From positions 1 to 43,613 of the forward strand of contig DASTYT010000147.1 in NCBI GenBank assembly GCA_035764725.1: 43,613 nucleotides of DNA, in the 5' to 3' direction. Positions 31,707 through 40,827 of the stretch are shown here, piece by piece. Below the pieces are notes generated by a model. The model saw only the letters and a list, made by a program, of their open reading frames with translations. It was not told the origin of the DNA and made no database searches. Both the position numbers and the translations under genes were made by a program. The DNA comes from Candidatus Methylomirabilota bacterium. Lineage in GTDB: Bacteria; Methylomirabilota; Methylomirabilia; Rokubacteriales; CSP1-6. Within the stretch, counting starts at the first letter, position 1. The number at the start of each line of letters is the position of its first letter.

Positions 31707-34379
31707 TCAGGCGATGCTGATCGTGCCGCGCCCGCCGTCGATCGTGATGCGCTGCCCGGTGACGATGCGCGACGTGGCCCGAGCGACGCCAACCACCGCG
31801 GGGATACCGTACTCCCGCGCGACCACGGCGCCGTGCGAGTTGGCGCCGCCCATCTCCATGACCAGCCCGCCGGCAGTGAGGAACAGCGGCGTCCAGCCGG
31901 GATCCGTCGACGGCGCCACGAGGATCTCGCCCGGCTCGAGATGGGCCCCGACGGGATCGAGGATCACGCGCGCCGGCGCGGTCACGGTGCCGGCCGAGGC
32001 GGGCGCGCCGGTCAGCGCGCCGTCGGTCGCCGCGCCGGTGTCGCCCTCGGCCTCGGGCTCCGTGCCGTCGGAGAGGAGCACCCGCGGCACGTGGCGCCGG
32101 CGCAGCTCGAGGTCGTAGCGCGCGCGCCGCTCCGCCACCAGCTCGCGCAGATCGCGTCCGGCGACGCCGGCGCGCGCCTCGCGGAGATCGACGAAGAACA
32201 CGTCGTCCGCGGCATCGAGGCGTCGGGAGGCGGCGAGCTCGGCGCCCACGAGGGCGAGCTGGCGGCGCACCGCCGCGAAGGCGACGATCAGGTAGAACTT
32301 GGGCAGCTCGCGCGTGCCGGCGAGCGCGCGGGCCCGCGCGAGCGCGAAACCGGCGAGGTTCGCCCGCACGCGGCCTCGGCGGCGCACCCGCGCGACCAGC
32401 GTGGCGATCATGGCGTCCGCTTCCGCGGCGCCGCGGGCGAAGAGCCGGTCCGGCGCCAGCGCCTCGTCCTCCAGACGGAGATAGTTGGCGAGGACACCGA
32501 GGATGTGGCGCGGGTCGTCCGACCAGCGCGGCATGCCGATGTCCACCTCGGCGACGGCACGGTGTCCGTATCGGGCGAGGAAGTCCGTCAGGCCCCGCTG
32601 AGCGACGGCGGGCAGGGCGCCCCTCTGGAAGCGTTCGGCCAGCTCATCGGTCGACGGGCCACCTAGCGCGGCCGCGGCGTCGCCGTCGGCGCGGATGCGC
32701 GCCGCGAGATCCCAGAGCGCGAGATCCATGTCCGTGGTGACGTTGTGGGGGAGGCCCCGCAGCACCGTCTGGAGATCGCCGTCCCGGGCGTCTTCGCCGA
32801 GCAGCTTGGCGGCGAGGCCCAGCATCGCGAATCCCACGGCAGGCCCGGCCATGATCCACGGCACCATCGAGATGCAGTCGCGGAAGAGGATGTGCTCGAC
32901 GCGGCTCAGCCGCTCGACGGCCGACGCGGTGTCGGGGACAGCGACGCGGCTCGCCAGATCGGCTCCGATGCGCCGCGCGTGCTCGTGAAACGCCTCGGGG
33001 TCGGTGAGCGCGCGGATCGCGGTGAGGGGGATCCTGAACCGCCAGGCGATTCGCAGCACGCGGCGGACGAAGGACAGCCAGGTCCGGTTGAGCGCCAGGC
33101 GCGGGTCGGAGGTCAGGCGCCGCAGGATCACCGCCGAGCGCGCCTCCATCACGTCGAGCACGCGCGGCATGAGGCGCCGGCCGGCCGGGCTCCGCAGCAC
33201 GCCGGTGAGATCGGCGAACACCCGCTCCCCCGCCTCGGCGTACCGCGTGGGGCCGGTCAGCGGATCGGCGACGGGAAAGCCCAGCACCTCGGAGGCCGCG
33301 GACGCGAGGATACGGAAGCCGGCCAGCCCCATCGGGGTGATCGGGCGGTAGAGGCCCTGGGCCACGCTGAAGCAGAAGTACGCGCGGAGATCGTCGCCCG
33401 GCGGCGGAGCGCCGTTGGGTAGGGGATAGAGGGTCGTGATGGGGCGGGCCTGCGTGAGCCAGAGGCGGCCGCCGGCGTCGATCGCCCACTCGGTGTCCTG
33501 GGGCGCGCCGTAGTGCGTCTCGACGCGGACGCCGAGCGCGGTGAGCGCGCGCACCTGCTCGTCGGTGATGCAGGCCTCGCCCGGCTGTTCCGGCCGCGCG
33601 ACGCGCTCGGTCCCGCCGCCGGCCTGAGCACGAATCACGAGCTTCTTGTCGCCGAGGCGTCGCTCGAGTATCGCGGCGCTCGCCGCATCGACCACGAAGT
33701 GGTCGGGGTTCACCGCGCCCGACACCACGGCCTCCCCGAGACCCGGGCTGGCATCGATGACGGTGTGTCCGCGGCGGCCGGTCACCGGATTGGCCGTGAA
33801 CATCACGCCCGCGACCGTCGCGGCGACCATCTCCTGTATCACCACGGCCAGTGTCACCGCTCGCGGGTCGATGCCGTTGGTGGCGCGGTACGTCACCGCG
33901 CGGTCCGTCCACAGCGACGCCCAGCAGCGCCGGGTCGCCTCGAGTATCGCCTCGCGGCCGATCACGTTGAGGTAGGTGTCCTGCTGTCCCGCGAAGCTCG
34001 CGAAGGGAAGATCCTCGGCCGTCGCCGACGACCGGACGGCGACCGGGACATCGCGGCCGAGCCGCTCGTAGCCCGCGACCACCGCGTGCGCGATCGCGTC
34101 GGGCACGGGGGTGGCGAGCATTGCGGCGCGCGCGTCGCCCGCCAGGCTCGCGAGCCGGGCGGTGTCGGTCGGGAGCGTCGCGGCGATCTGCTCGAGCAGC
34201 GCGTCGAAGCCGCGCGCGGCCGCGGCCACCTGCCGATACGCGTCGGTGGTGACACACACGCCCGGCGGCACGGGCAGGCCGGCGCGCGTCAGCGCGCCGA
34301 GATTCACCGCCTTGCCGCCGGCGCGATGCAGATCGTCGGCGGCGATCGCGGCGAACTCGAGGACGAGCGCGTTCGACAC
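31707..34379 (-). CDS. PEP-utilising dikinase, rifampin-phosphotransferase/PEP-synthase-like
   Basis: 890-residue phosphotransferase from GTG 34379; the open frame continues upstream only as low-complexity shadow. The N-terminal ATP-binding domain is complete: GGKAVNLGALTRAGLPVPPG near 20, RSSATAEDLPFASFAGQQDT near 109, GVMFTANPVTG near 195 and LWLTQARPITT near 310. A helical middle region spans about 330-770. The C-terminal swivelling domain holds the phospho-carrier His849 (EMGGANSHGAVVAREYGIP). There is no PEP-binding TIM barrel after it, so the order is ATP-grasp, middle, His domain, as in rifampin phosphotransferase and unlike true PEP synthase. Substrate unknown: a xenobiotic or cellular metabolite. 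Confidence 0.82.
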   Translation of the reverse strand: MSNALVLEFAAIAADDLHRAGGKAVNLGALTRAGLPVPPGVCVTTDAYRQVAAAARGFDALLEQIAATLPTDTARLASLAGDARAAMLATPVPDAIAHAVVAGYERLGRDVPVAVRSSATAEDLPFASFAGQQDTYLNVIGREAILEATRRCWASLWTDRAVTYRATNGIDPRAVTLAVVIQEMVAATVAGVMFTANPVTGRRGHTVIDASPGLGEAVVSGAVNPDHFVVDAASAAILERRLGDKKLVIRAQAGGGTERVARPEQPGEACITDEQVRALTALGVRVETHYGAPQDTEWAIDAGGRLWLTQARPITTLYPLPNGAPPPGDDLRAYFCFSVAQGLYRPITPMGLAGFRILASAASEVLGFPVADPLTGPTRYAEAGERVFADLTGVLRSPAGRRLMPRVLDVMEARSAVILRRLTSDPRLALNRTWLSFVRRVLRIAWRFRIPLTAIRALTDPEAFHEHARRIGADLASRVAVPDTASAVERLSRVEHILFRDCISMVPWIMAGPAVGFAMLGLAAKLLGEDARDGDLQTVLRGLPHNVTTDMDLALWDLAARIRADGDAAAALGGPSTDELAERFQRGALPAVAQRGLTDFLARYGHRAVAEVDIGMPRWSDDPRHILGVLANYLRLEDEALAPDRLFARGAAEADAMIATLVARVRRRGRVRANLAGFALARARALAGTRELPKFYLIVAFAAVRRQLALVGAELAASRRLDAADDVFFVDLREARAGVAGRDLRELVAERRARYDLELRRRHVPRVLLSDGTEPEAEGDTGAATDGALTGAPASAGTVTAPARVILDPVGAHLEPGEILVAPSTDPGWTPLFLTAGGLVMEMGGANSHGAVVAREYGIPAVVGVARATSRIVTGQRITIDGGRGTISIA

Positions 34380-34380
34380 G

Positions 34381-34404
34381 TCAGTGGGACCAGCGCCGGG
34401 CCAT
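34381..34404 (-). other. Possible seven-codon leader peptide before the dikinase gene
   Basis: ATG at 34404 starts a seven-codon frame (MARRWSH) whose TGA at 34383-34381 sits one base before the GTG of the dikinase gene. TACACT (minus strand, 34419-34414) lies nine bases before this ATG. The arrangement would let ribosomes reinitiate on the GTG. No ribosome site is seen for the GTG itself. It may be coincidence. Confidence 0.2.
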
Positions 34405-34470
34405 CGGAGAGGGAGTGTAGCGCGCGCCGCTCGGTAGGGGCAAGGCGGCGCCGGCGCCGCGCGCTTCAGA

Positions 34471-34476
34471 TATGAT
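34471..34476 (+). promoter_or_regulatory. Possible -10 box, leaderless type
   Basis: TATGAT, one mismatch from TATAAT, ends nine bases before the GTG at 34486. There is no Shine-Dalgarno sequence and no clear -35. It is the best promoter-like hexamer in the window. Confidence 0.45.
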
Positions 34477-34485
34477 CGGCCCATC

Positions 34486-35112
34486 GTGAGGCTGCACCTG
34501 CTCCGGCCGTCCGCGCGAACGCCCGCCGACCTGCTCCTCTTCGGCGTGACCGTGGTGGAACTGGGCATTCTCCTCTGGACGACGCCGGCCTTCGGGATCG
34601 CCGACTGGATCTACGTGTCCCAGCATCTGCTCGTCCTCGGGTTCGCGCTGACGCGGGCGGCGCCGCGTGCGCAGGACCGCTCGGCGCTGTCCGCCGCCGC
34701 GGTGGTCATGTCCTATGCCTACCCCTACGCCCAGGTCATCTACATCAAGTGGGTGCCCGACGAGCCGGTGTGGATCACGGGTGGCCTCGTCCTCGTAACG
34801 CTCGCCGCGTGCCTGAGCTGCGCGAGCCTGGTCACGCTGGGCCGGCGGTTCGGCATCCGCCCCGCCCTGCGGAATCTGGTGACCCGCGGCCCCTACCGGA
34901 TCGTGCGCCACCCGATTTATCTCTCGTACGTGCTCGCCGACATCGGATACAACCTCCAGGGCTGGAATGCCGGGACGGTGCTGATGGTGCTGGCGGGATG
35001 GGCGTCGCTGATCTACCGCATCCGGGCCGAGGAGCGGGTGCTCGCCCAGGACGCGGGATGGTCGCGCTACGCAGGCACGGTGCGGTCCCGCCTGCTCCCG
35101 GGCCTGTGGTAG
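34486..35112 (+). CDS. Isoprenylcysteine carboxyl methyltransferase-like membrane protein
   Basis: Membrane methyltransferase-like protein of 208 residues, about five helices. The SAM-binding C-terminal signature is clear: VTRGPYRIVRHPIYLSYVL near 130-148 (RHP-x-Y) and EERVL near 185 (paired Glu after the last helix). This places it in the ICMT/PEMT-like group, which methylates lipids, isoprenoid tails or protein carboxylates. A GTG start follows a TATGAT box by nine bases, so it may be leaderless. The substrate cannot be told; hopanoid or quinone lipids are possible but unsupported. Confidence 0.82.
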   Translation: MRLHLLRPSARTPADLLLFGVTVVELGILLWTTPAFGIADWIYVSQHLLVLGFALTRAAPRAQDRSALSAAAVVMSYAYPYAQVIYIKWVPDEPVWITGGLVLVTLAACLSCASLVTLGRRFGIRPALRNLVTRGPYRIVRHPIYLSYVLADIGYNLQGWNAGTVLMVLAGWASLIYRIRAEERVLAQDAGWSRYAGTVRSRLLPGLW

Positions 35113-35117
35113 CCGTG

Positions 35118-35123
35118 TATGCT
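35118..35123 (+). promoter_or_regulatory. Possible -10 box
   Basis: TATGCT lies 27 bases before the ATG at 35151, which has a GAGGGGG ribosome site. A leadered transcript would result. Weak, with no -35 recognised. Confidence 0.25.
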
Positions 35124-35150
35124 GAGGCGGTGTCGGCGAGGGGGATCATC

Positions 35151-35405
35151 ATGCGAACGAAGGCTCTCTGGCTGGCCGCGCTCGCGGTCCTGACGCTCAC
35201 CGGACTCAGCGCCGATGCAGAGTCCACGGGGGCCGATCGCCTCTATGTCATGGATTGCGGGCACAGTGCCGCCGCCGATCAGTCGCATCGGGCGTCGCTC
35301 ACGCGCGTCGCCGATCTCCTGGAGGAGAAGAAGGCCCAGCTCTGGATCAATCACGACAAACCCCAGAGCCTGAGCCTGAAGCACTCGCCGGAGTACTACG
35401 AATAG
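35151..35405 (+). pseudogene. Internally deleted metallo-beta-lactamase-fold (lactonase-like) remnant
   Basis: 84-residue open frame. A signal peptide (LWLAALAVLTLTGLSADA) leads into RLYVMDCGHS, the usual beginning of the N-acyl-homoserine lactonase-like MBL proteins. After DQSHRASL it jumps to LEEKKAQLWINHDKPQSLSLKHSPEYYE, their usual C-terminus. The whole zinc-binding core with HxHxDH is missing, apparently by a clean in-frame deletion near 35280 of what would normally be some 170-200 residues. It cannot be catalytic. The frame is still open, so a short exported peptide may be made. A ribosome site (GAGGGGG) precedes the ATG. Confidence 0.65.
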
Positions 35406-35407
35406 CC

Positions 35408-35743
35408 GTGGAGCGTTCGTACTCGGGCGCGTGGCGCCGCTACCGCGGGTGGAGCTGGGCGTTCTGGCTCGCCTTCCTGGGCTACCTCCCGGGAATGGCC
35501 CTCCCGAGCCAGGCGCTGGGGTGGACGCGCGACGGAGGCAACGCGATCCTCCCGGGGGCACTCCTCTGGATGGTGCTGGTCACGGCGATCGGTTACCGGG
35601 AGTTCAATTTCACGTGCCCGCGCTGTGGGGAGCTCTTCTTTCGCGCGTTCGACGCGCGTCCCTGGCGCCAGGACTGGCGGCACAACCTCTTCGCCCGCCG
35701 CTGCCTGCACTGCGGCCTTCCGAAGTGGGCGGCGGCAGGATGA
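35408..35743 (+). CDS. Small membrane protein with C-terminal zinc ribbon
   Basis: 111 residues from the GTG at 35408, two bases after the lactonase-remnant stop. Two hydrophobic helices (about 15-35 and 45-62, WAFWLAFLGYLPGMALP and ILPGALLWMVLVTAIGY) are followed by a zinc ribbon: FTCPRCGELFF near 68 and CLHCGLPKW near 99 provide a Cys4 site. The likely topology places the ribbon on the cytoplasmic face. Function unknown; the pattern occurs in many small bacterial membrane proteins. Confidence 0.65.
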   Translation: MERSYSGAWRRYRGWSWAFWLAFLGYLPGMALPSQALGWTRDGGNAILPGALLWMVLVTAIGYREFNFTCPRCGELFFRAFDARPWRQDWRHNLFARRCLHCGLPKWAAAG

Positions 35744-35750
35744 GCGGCGA

Positions 35751-36275
35751 TCAGGCGGGGTTCGCGCCCCGGAGAATGGCGTGAACCGTCTGCTCCAGCC
35801 GACGGACGCGGCGCGACAGGATCGTGAGGATGCGCCGGATCAGATCGGGTGTCTCGTCCAGCAGATGCCAGAAATGGGTCCGATCGACCACGAGCAGGCG
35901 CACGTCCGTGACGGCCACGATCGTGGCGGAGCGGGGCTCGCCATCGAGCAGGCTCATCTCGCCGAAGAAGTCGCCGGGTTTGAGCTCGCTGCCGGCCCCG
36001 ATCGGGGTGCGCGCGGCGACGGTGCCGTCGATGATGACGAAGAACGAATCGCCGGGCTCCCCCATCTCGGTGACCACCGTGCCCGCGGCCATCTCGACGA
36101 TCCGGGAGTGGTCCACGATGCGCCGGAGCTCGTCCTCGCTGAACCCGCTGAAGAGCGGGACCCGCTGCAGGTGGCGGATCCTCACGTCGGACGAGGTGGC
36201 GTCGGCCGGCGCCGGCGTGATCTCGTCCTCGTCGTGGAAGGGCAAGCGATCGGCGGACCGCGCGTCGAAGTCCAT
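35751..36275 (-). CDS. Cyclic-nucleotide-binding domain protein without DNA-binding domain
   Basis: 174 residues from ATG 36275, which has AGGAGGAG a few bases upstream; a longer frame to 36473 is low-complexity. An acidic N-terminus (about 1-30) precedes a full cNMP domain: LFSGFSEDELRRIV near 41, SFFVIIDGTVAAR near 75, and the phosphate-binding cassette FGEMSLLDGEPRSAT near 100-114 (Glu, Arg and Ser in place). A helix-rich end (LIRRILTILSRRVRRLEQTVH) follows, but no helix-turn-helix, so it is not a Crp-type regulator. It may act as a cAMP-sensing subunit or bind partners. Confidence 0.85.
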   Translation of the reverse strand: MDFDARSADRLPFHDEDEITPAPADATSSDVRIRHLQRVPLFSGFSEDELRRIVDHSRIVEMAAGTVVTEMGEPGDSFFVIIDGTVAARTPIGAGSELKPGDFFGEMSLLDGEPRSATIVAVTDVRLLVVDRTHFWHLLDETPDLIRRILTILSRRVRRLEQTVHAILRGANPA

Positions 36276-36367
36276 ACCCTCCTCCTGGGTGCCAGGTGGG
36301 CGATCTGCGGCTGGGGCCGACGCCACCTTAGGCGATCCGGCGTCCCCCGGCAAGTGGGCCGCCCGGT

Positions 36368-36751
36368 ATGAGGCGGTGGCGCGGAGCGGTGCGACTGGTG
36401 TGCCTGGCGCCCATCCTGTGCGCGCTGGCTGGCTTCGCCTCGATCCCGCTCGACTCCCGGATCCAGTTTTCACGGGGGACCCCAGTGCCCCGCCCGGTAC
36501 AGGCCTTCGCCTGGACCGTGATCACCCAGCGCTGTGCCTACCAGTCGTACGAGCTGTCCCAGCGCTCCTTCTGGGCCTCCGATGCGCGGGCCCGCGCCGC
36601 CGCAGGGGAGACCATCTACTCGATCCGCGTCCTGTCCGAGGTCGGTTGGATGAAAACCGACCCGGTGGACGTGATCGAGATGACCATCGTGGACGACGGG
36701 CGGCTGCGGCTCGCGGCCCTCAGGTCGTCGTTCATCACCTGTTCACCGTAG
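36368..36751 (+). CDS. Putative exported protein, function unknown
   Basis: 127 residues, starting with a basic segment and hydrophobic core (VRLVCLAPILCALAGFASIP) that fit a signal peptide. The mature part has Cys residues at the AWTVITQRCAYQS and SFITCSP positions that could form a disulfide. No family recognised. It is divergent from the cyclic-nucleotide-binding gene, with 92 bases between the two starts, and is followed 25 bases later by a lipoprotein gene, so the two may be co-transcribed. Confidence 0.55.
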   Translation: MRRWRGAVRLVCLAPILCALAGFASIPLDSRIQFSRGTPVPRPVQAFAWTVITQRCAYQSYELSQRSFWASDARARAAAGETIYSIRVLSEVGWMKTDPVDVIEMTIVDDGRLRLAALRSSFITCSP

Positions 36752-36776
36752 CGGCGCCCCAAAAGGAGGCTGGGCC

Positions 36777-37127
36777 ATGACGATGCGCGTCGGGCTGGTC
36801 ATGCTGGTGGTCGGTCTCTCGAGCGCGGCGCTGACGAGCTGCGTGGTCTACGAGCCCGTCGCCGTGGCGCCGAGCCCGTCGACCTACGACCGCGCCTACA
36901 GCGCGGCGCTGGGCGGCCTGCAGGACGCCGGCGTGCAGGTGACCTCCGCGGACCCCGCGACCGGGTTGATCCGGGGCGTCAGGGACGGGATCAACGCCTC
37001 GGTGGCGGTCACGCGCCAGGTCGACGGGAGCGTGCGGGTCCAGATGGACACGTCCGGCCAGACCGAGCGCGATCCCGATCTGCACGCCCGCTTTACCCAG
37101 GCCTACAACCGGCGCATGGGACGCTGA
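36777..37127 (+). CDS. Putative lipoprotein
   Basis: 116 residues with a strong ribosome site, AAAAGGAGG at 36761-36769. A signal peptide ends in the lipobox LTSC (Cys near residue 22), so it should be lipid-anchored. The mature protein shows a compact alpha/beta pattern, YDRAYSAALGGLQDAGVQVTSADPATGLIRG, recalling small DUF3568/YbjQ-like stress lipoproteins, but I do not assign a family. Confidence 0.72.
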   Translation: MTMRVGLVMLVVGLSSAALTSCVVYEPVAVAPSPSTYDRAYSAALGGLQDAGVQVTSADPATGLIRGVRDGINASVAVTRQVDGSVRVQMDTSGQTERDPDLHARFTQAYNRRMGR

Positions 37128-37139
37128 GGTCCGGCCCCG

Positions 37140-38225
37140 CTACTTCGGCACCAGGGTCTTGAAGCGTGGCATGACCTCCTTGGCGAGCAGCTCCATCGAA
37201 TGCCGCCACGCCTTGGGCTCGTCGGTGTAGTCGAAGCAGAAGAGGAGGAGGTGGCCGAAGCCGCCCACCTGCTCGTAGATGTCATGGAGCCGGTTGGCCA
37301 CCGTGTCGGGCGAGCCCACCAGCCAGTTGTGGCGCGCGCAGTACTCCGGCGTGACGTCGGAGTCGGGGACGCTGGGATCGTGCTTCAGGAATTCGGTGAA
37401 CCCGAACGACGCGAGGAGGGGCAGGAAATACTCCTCCATCATCCGGCCCATCATGCCGCCCGCGGAAAGCCGCATGGCCTCCGCGTCGGTGTCGGCGACG
37501 AAGATCTCGCGAACGAGCCGCCAGTCCGCCCGCTTGGGCGTCCGCCCGCTCTTCGCCGCGCCGATCTCCACCGACTCCCAGTGGCTCGCCACATAGGCGG
37601 GATTGAGATTGAGGCTCATCGGCCAGAAGCCGCGCTCGCCCGCGAGCTTCAGGGTGTCGGAGCCCTTGCTCACCCCGGCCACGCCGATCGGGGGATGCGG
37701 CTTCTGAAAAGGCATGATGTGCGGCTTGAGCGTACCGAGCAACGTTCCCGTCTTGGTGACGTGCCAGTACTTGCCCTGATGGTCGAACTCGGGCTCGTCG
37801 CCCCAGAGGCGCAGCACGATCTCCAGCGCCTCGCGGGTCATCTCGCGGTGCTGCCCGGACATGCCGTCCACGTTGAACATTGCCCAGTCGCTGGGCAGGC
37901 CGCTCGCCGCCACGCCGAAGTTCAAGCGCCCTTGAGCGAGGTGGTCGAGCATGGCCACGCGGTTGGCCAGCTCGGCGGGGTGGTGATACGGCATGAGGAA
38001 GCCGCCGGGACCGATGCGCATGCGCCGGGTCTCCATGAGTGCCTGCGCCACCAGCAGGTCGGGCGCGGGATGGGGCTCCCACGGAGCGGTGTGGTGCTCG
38101 CCGATCCAGGCCTCGCTGAAGCCTAGCTCGTCGGCCCAGCGCAGTGTCTGGAGGTCCCATTGGTGGCCGTCATACAGCCGCCGCTCGGGTGGGTGCGAAG
38201 GCATCGTGAACAGGCCGTATTGCAT
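37140..38225 (-). CDS. LLM-class flavin-dependent oxidoreductase (LimB-like)
   Basis: Bacterial luciferase-like monooxygenase or F420-dependent oxidoreductase, 361 residues, TIM barrel. ATG 38225 follows GGAGG. Features: [16 protein letters not shown] at the start, [19 protein letters not shown] near 40-58, [20 protein letters not shown] near 88-107 (typical of the family), and [19 protein letters not shown] near 117. This resembles limonene-monooxygenase-type members. Flavin (FMN) reduced by a partner reductase, or F420, would be used; the substrate is unknown. Divergent from phosphoketolase, with 154 bases between the starts. Confidence 0.87.
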   Translation of the reverse strand: MQYGLFTMPSHPPERRLYDGHQWDLQTLRWADELGFSEAWIGEHHTAPWEPHPAPDLLVAQALMETRRMRIGPGGFLMPYHHPAELANRVAMLDHLAQGRLNFGVAASGLPSDWAMFNVDGMSGQHREMTREALEIVLRLWGDEPEFDHQGKYWHVTKTGTLLGTLKPHIMPFQKPHPPIGVAGVSKGSDTLKLAGERGFWPMSLNLNPAYVASHWESVEIGAAKSGRTPKRADWRLVREIFVADTDAEAMRLSAGGMMGRMMEEYFLPLLASFGFTEFLKHDPSVPDSDVTPEYCARHNWLVGSPDTVANRLHDIYEQVGGFGHLLLFCFDYTDEPKAWRHSMELLAKEVMPRFKTLVPK

Positions 38226-38379
38226 GGGGACCTCCGCGAAGCGACCGGGCGCTTCTCGACGAGCGCACTATGTCCTCCATCGTCTCCGGGGTCTGATAGT
38301 ACAACTTCGGCCGACCGCGCGTCCGGGCCGGATGTACGCTGAGACGGATCGCCCGCGTCAACCGAGAAGGAGTCTCGCC

Positions 38380-40824
38380 ATGGCGAAGGCCACGTCCCCC
38401 TCCGATGCCCCGCAGCGTCCGATGCCGCTCTCCGCGACCGATCTCGAGGCGATCGATGCCTACTGGCGCGCGTCCAACTATCTGGCGGTGGGGCAGATCT
38501 ACCTCTACGACAATCCGCTCCTGAAGAAGCCGCTGACCAAGGAGCACATCAAGCCGCGTCTGCTCGGGCACTGGGGGACCACGCCCGGCCTCAACTTCAT
38601 CTACGTGCACCTCAATCGCGTCATCAAGAAGAACGACCTCGACATGATCTACATCACGGGGCCGGGCCACGGGGGCCCCGCGCTGGTGGCGCAGTGCTAC
38701 CTCGAGGGGACGTACACCGAGTACTACCCGAGCATCTCGCAGGACGAGGAGGGCATGAAGCGCCTCTTCACGCAGTTCTCGTTCCCCGGCGGCATCCCGA
38801 GCCACGTCGCGCCCGAGACGCCCGGCTCGATCCACGAGGGCGGCGAGCTCGGCTACGCGATCTCCCATGCGTACGGCGCGGCCTTCGACAATCCCGACCT
38901 GGTCGTCGCCTGCGTGGTGGGCGATGGCGAGGCGGAGACCGGGCCGCTGGCCACTAGCTGGCACTCCAACAAGTTCCTGGATCCTGTCACCGACGGGGCG
39001 GTGTTGCCCATCCTCCACCTGAACGGCCACAAGATCGCCAGCCCGTGCATCCTGGCCCGGATCCCTCACGAGGAGCTCGACCAGCTCCTGCGCGGCTACG
39101 GCTACACGCCCCACTATGTCGAGGGCGACGATCCCGCGACGATGCATCAGCTGATGGCGTCGACTCTCGACACGGTGGTGGAGGAGATCCGCGCCATCCA
39201 GGACGTGGCCCGCCGCCGAGGCCGCCCCGACCGGCCACGATGGCCCATGATCGTGCTCCGCTCGCCGAAGGGATGGACCGGCCCCAAAGAGGTCGACGGC
39301 AAGAAGACGGAGGGGTTCTGGCGCTCGCACCAGGTGCCGATGGGCGAGATGCACGAGAATCCCGCGCACGTGAAGATCCTCGAAGACTGGATGAAGAGCT
39401 ACCGGCCCCAGGAGCTCTTCGAGCCGAACGGACGCTTCAAACCCGCGCTGGCCGCCCTCGCGCCCGAGGGGACGCGGCGGATGGGCGCCAATCCGCATGC
39501 CAACGGCGGGCTCCTCCTGAAGGATCTCCGGCTGCCGGACTTCCGCCGCTACGCGGTGGACGTCACCCGACCGGGCGCCTCCACCGCGGAATCGACGCGC
39601 GTGATGGGGCGATTCCTCCGGGACGTGATGAAGGACAACCTCGCGAGCCGCAACTTCCGCATCTTCAGCCCGGACGAGAACAACTCGAACCGCTGGCAGG
39701 ACGTGCTCGAGGTGACCAACCGCGCGTGGAACGCGGAGATCCGGCCCTACGACGACCACCTGGCGCCGGACGGGCGCGTGATGGAGATGCTGTCCGAGCA
39801 CCAGTGCCAGGGCTGGCTCGAAGGCTATCTTCTGACCGGGCGCCATGGGTTCTTCTCCTGCTATGAGGCGTTCATCCACATCGTCGACTCGATGTTCAAC
39901 CAGCACGCCAAGTGGCTCAAGGTCGCCAACCACATCCCCTGGCGCCGGCCCATCGCGTCGCTGAACTATCTGCTCTCGAGCCACGTCTGGCGGCAGGATC
40001 ACAACGGCTTCAGCCATCAGGACCCGGGTTTCATCGACCACGTGGTCAACAAGAAGGCGGAGGTCATCCGCGTCTACCTCCCGCCCGACGCCAACTGCCT
40101 GCTCAGCGTCACCGATCACTGTCTGCGCAGCCGGGGCTACGTCAACGTGATCGTCGCGGGCAAGCAGCCGGGCCCGCAGTGGCTGACGATGGACCAGGCC
40201 ATCAAACACTGCACCGCCGGCCTCGGCATCTGGGAGTGGGCCAGCAACGATCAGGGCGGGGAGCCGGACGTGGTCATGGCCTGCTGCGGGGATGTGCCGA
40301 CGCTGGAGACTCTCGCGGCCGTCCAGCTCCTTCGGCAGCACGTGCCCGCGCTCAAGGTGCGGGTCATCAACATCGTGAACCTCATGAAGCTCCAGCCGCG
40401 GGAAGAGCATCCGCACGGCCTGTCGGACCGGGAGTTCGACGTGCTCTTCACCAAGGACAAGCCCGTCATCTTCGCGTTCCATGGCTATCCGTGGCTGATC
40501 CATCGGTTGATCTACCGGCGGACGAACCACGGGAACGTGCATGTGCGTGGCTACAAGGAGGAGGGGACCACCACCACCCCCTTCGACATGGTCGTGCTCA
40601 ACGACATGGATCGCTTCCATCTCTTCGGGGACGTGATCGACCGCGTCCCCGAGCTGGGGGCGCGCGCCGCCTACGCCAAGCAGGCGGTCCGCGACAAGCT
40701 CTTCGAGCACAAGCAATACATCGCCAGGTACGGTGAGGACATGCCCGAGATCCTGGAGTGGCGCTGGGCGGGTAACGGCAAGGACACCAAGCGGTCACGG
40801 CGCGATACCGCCGCCGACGACTGA
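38380..40824 (+). CDS. xfp: Phosphoketolase (xylulose-5-phosphate/fructose-6-phosphate)
   Basis: TPP-dependent phosphoketolase of 814 residues. It cleaves xylulose 5-phosphate or fructose 6-phosphate with phosphate to acetyl phosphate plus glyceraldehyde 3-phosphate or erythrose 4-phosphate. ATG 38380 follows AGAAGGAG. N-terminal residues [21 protein letters not shown] are characteristic, followed by [13 protein letters not shown] near 66, GPGHGGPAL near 96 and the TPP site [19 protein letters not shown] near 183. The central [19 protein letters not shown] and C-terminal [13 protein letters not shown] segments complete the full-length enzyme. It is first in an operon with a histidine phosphatase and Pgi, so its natural feed may be fructose 6-phosphate. 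Confidence 0.95.
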   Translation: MAKATSPSDAPQRPMPLSATDLEAIDAYWRASNYLAVGQIYLYDNPLLKKPLTKEHIKPRLLGHWGTTPGLNFIYVHLNRVIKKNDLDMIYITGPGHGGPALVAQCYLEGTYTEYYPSISQDEEGMKRLFTQFSFPGGIPSHVAPETPGSIHEGGELGYAISHAYGAAFDNPDLVVACVVGDGEAETGPLATSWHSNKFLDPVTDGAVLPILHLNGHKIASPCILARIPHEELDQLLRGYGYTPHYVEGDDPATMHQLMASTLDTVVEEIRAIQDVARRRGRPDRPRWPMIVLRSPKGWTGPKEVDGKKTEGFWRSHQVPMGEMHENPAHVKILEDWMKSYRPQELFEPNGRFKPALAALAPEGTRRMGANPHANGGLLLKDLRLPDFRRYAVDVTRPGASTAESTRVMGRFLRDVMKDNLASRNFRIFSPDENNSNRWQDVLEVTNRAWNAEIRPYDDHLAPDGRVMEMLSEHQCQGWLEGYLLTGRHGFFSCYEAFIHIVDSMFNQHAKWLKVANHIPWRRPIASLNYLLSSHVWRQDHNGFSHQDPGFIDHVVNKKAEVIRVYLPPDANCLLSVTDHCLRSRGYVNVIVAGKQPGPQWLTMDQAIKHCTAGLGIWEWASNDQGGEPDVVMACCGDVPTLETLAAVQLLRQHVPALKVRVINIVNLMKLQPREEHPHGLSDREFDVLFTKDKPVIFAFHGYPWLIHRLIYRRTNHGNVHVRGYKEEGTTTTPFDMVVLNDMDRFHLFGDVIDRVPELGARAAYAKQAVRDKLFEHKQYIARYGEDMPEILEWRWAGNGKDTKRSRRDTAADD

Positions 40825-40827
40825 GGC

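Noticed and set aside
37993..38379. N-terminal extension of phosphoketolase
   Set aside because: Arg/Ser/Pro-rich shadow of the LLM gene; the ATG at 38380 has a good ribosome site and the family's usual N-terminus.
38170..40716. 848-residue open frame antisense to phosphoketolase
   Set aside because: Lies entirely opposite a clear enzyme gene and has low-complexity, His/Val/Glu-rich composition typical of antisense frames.
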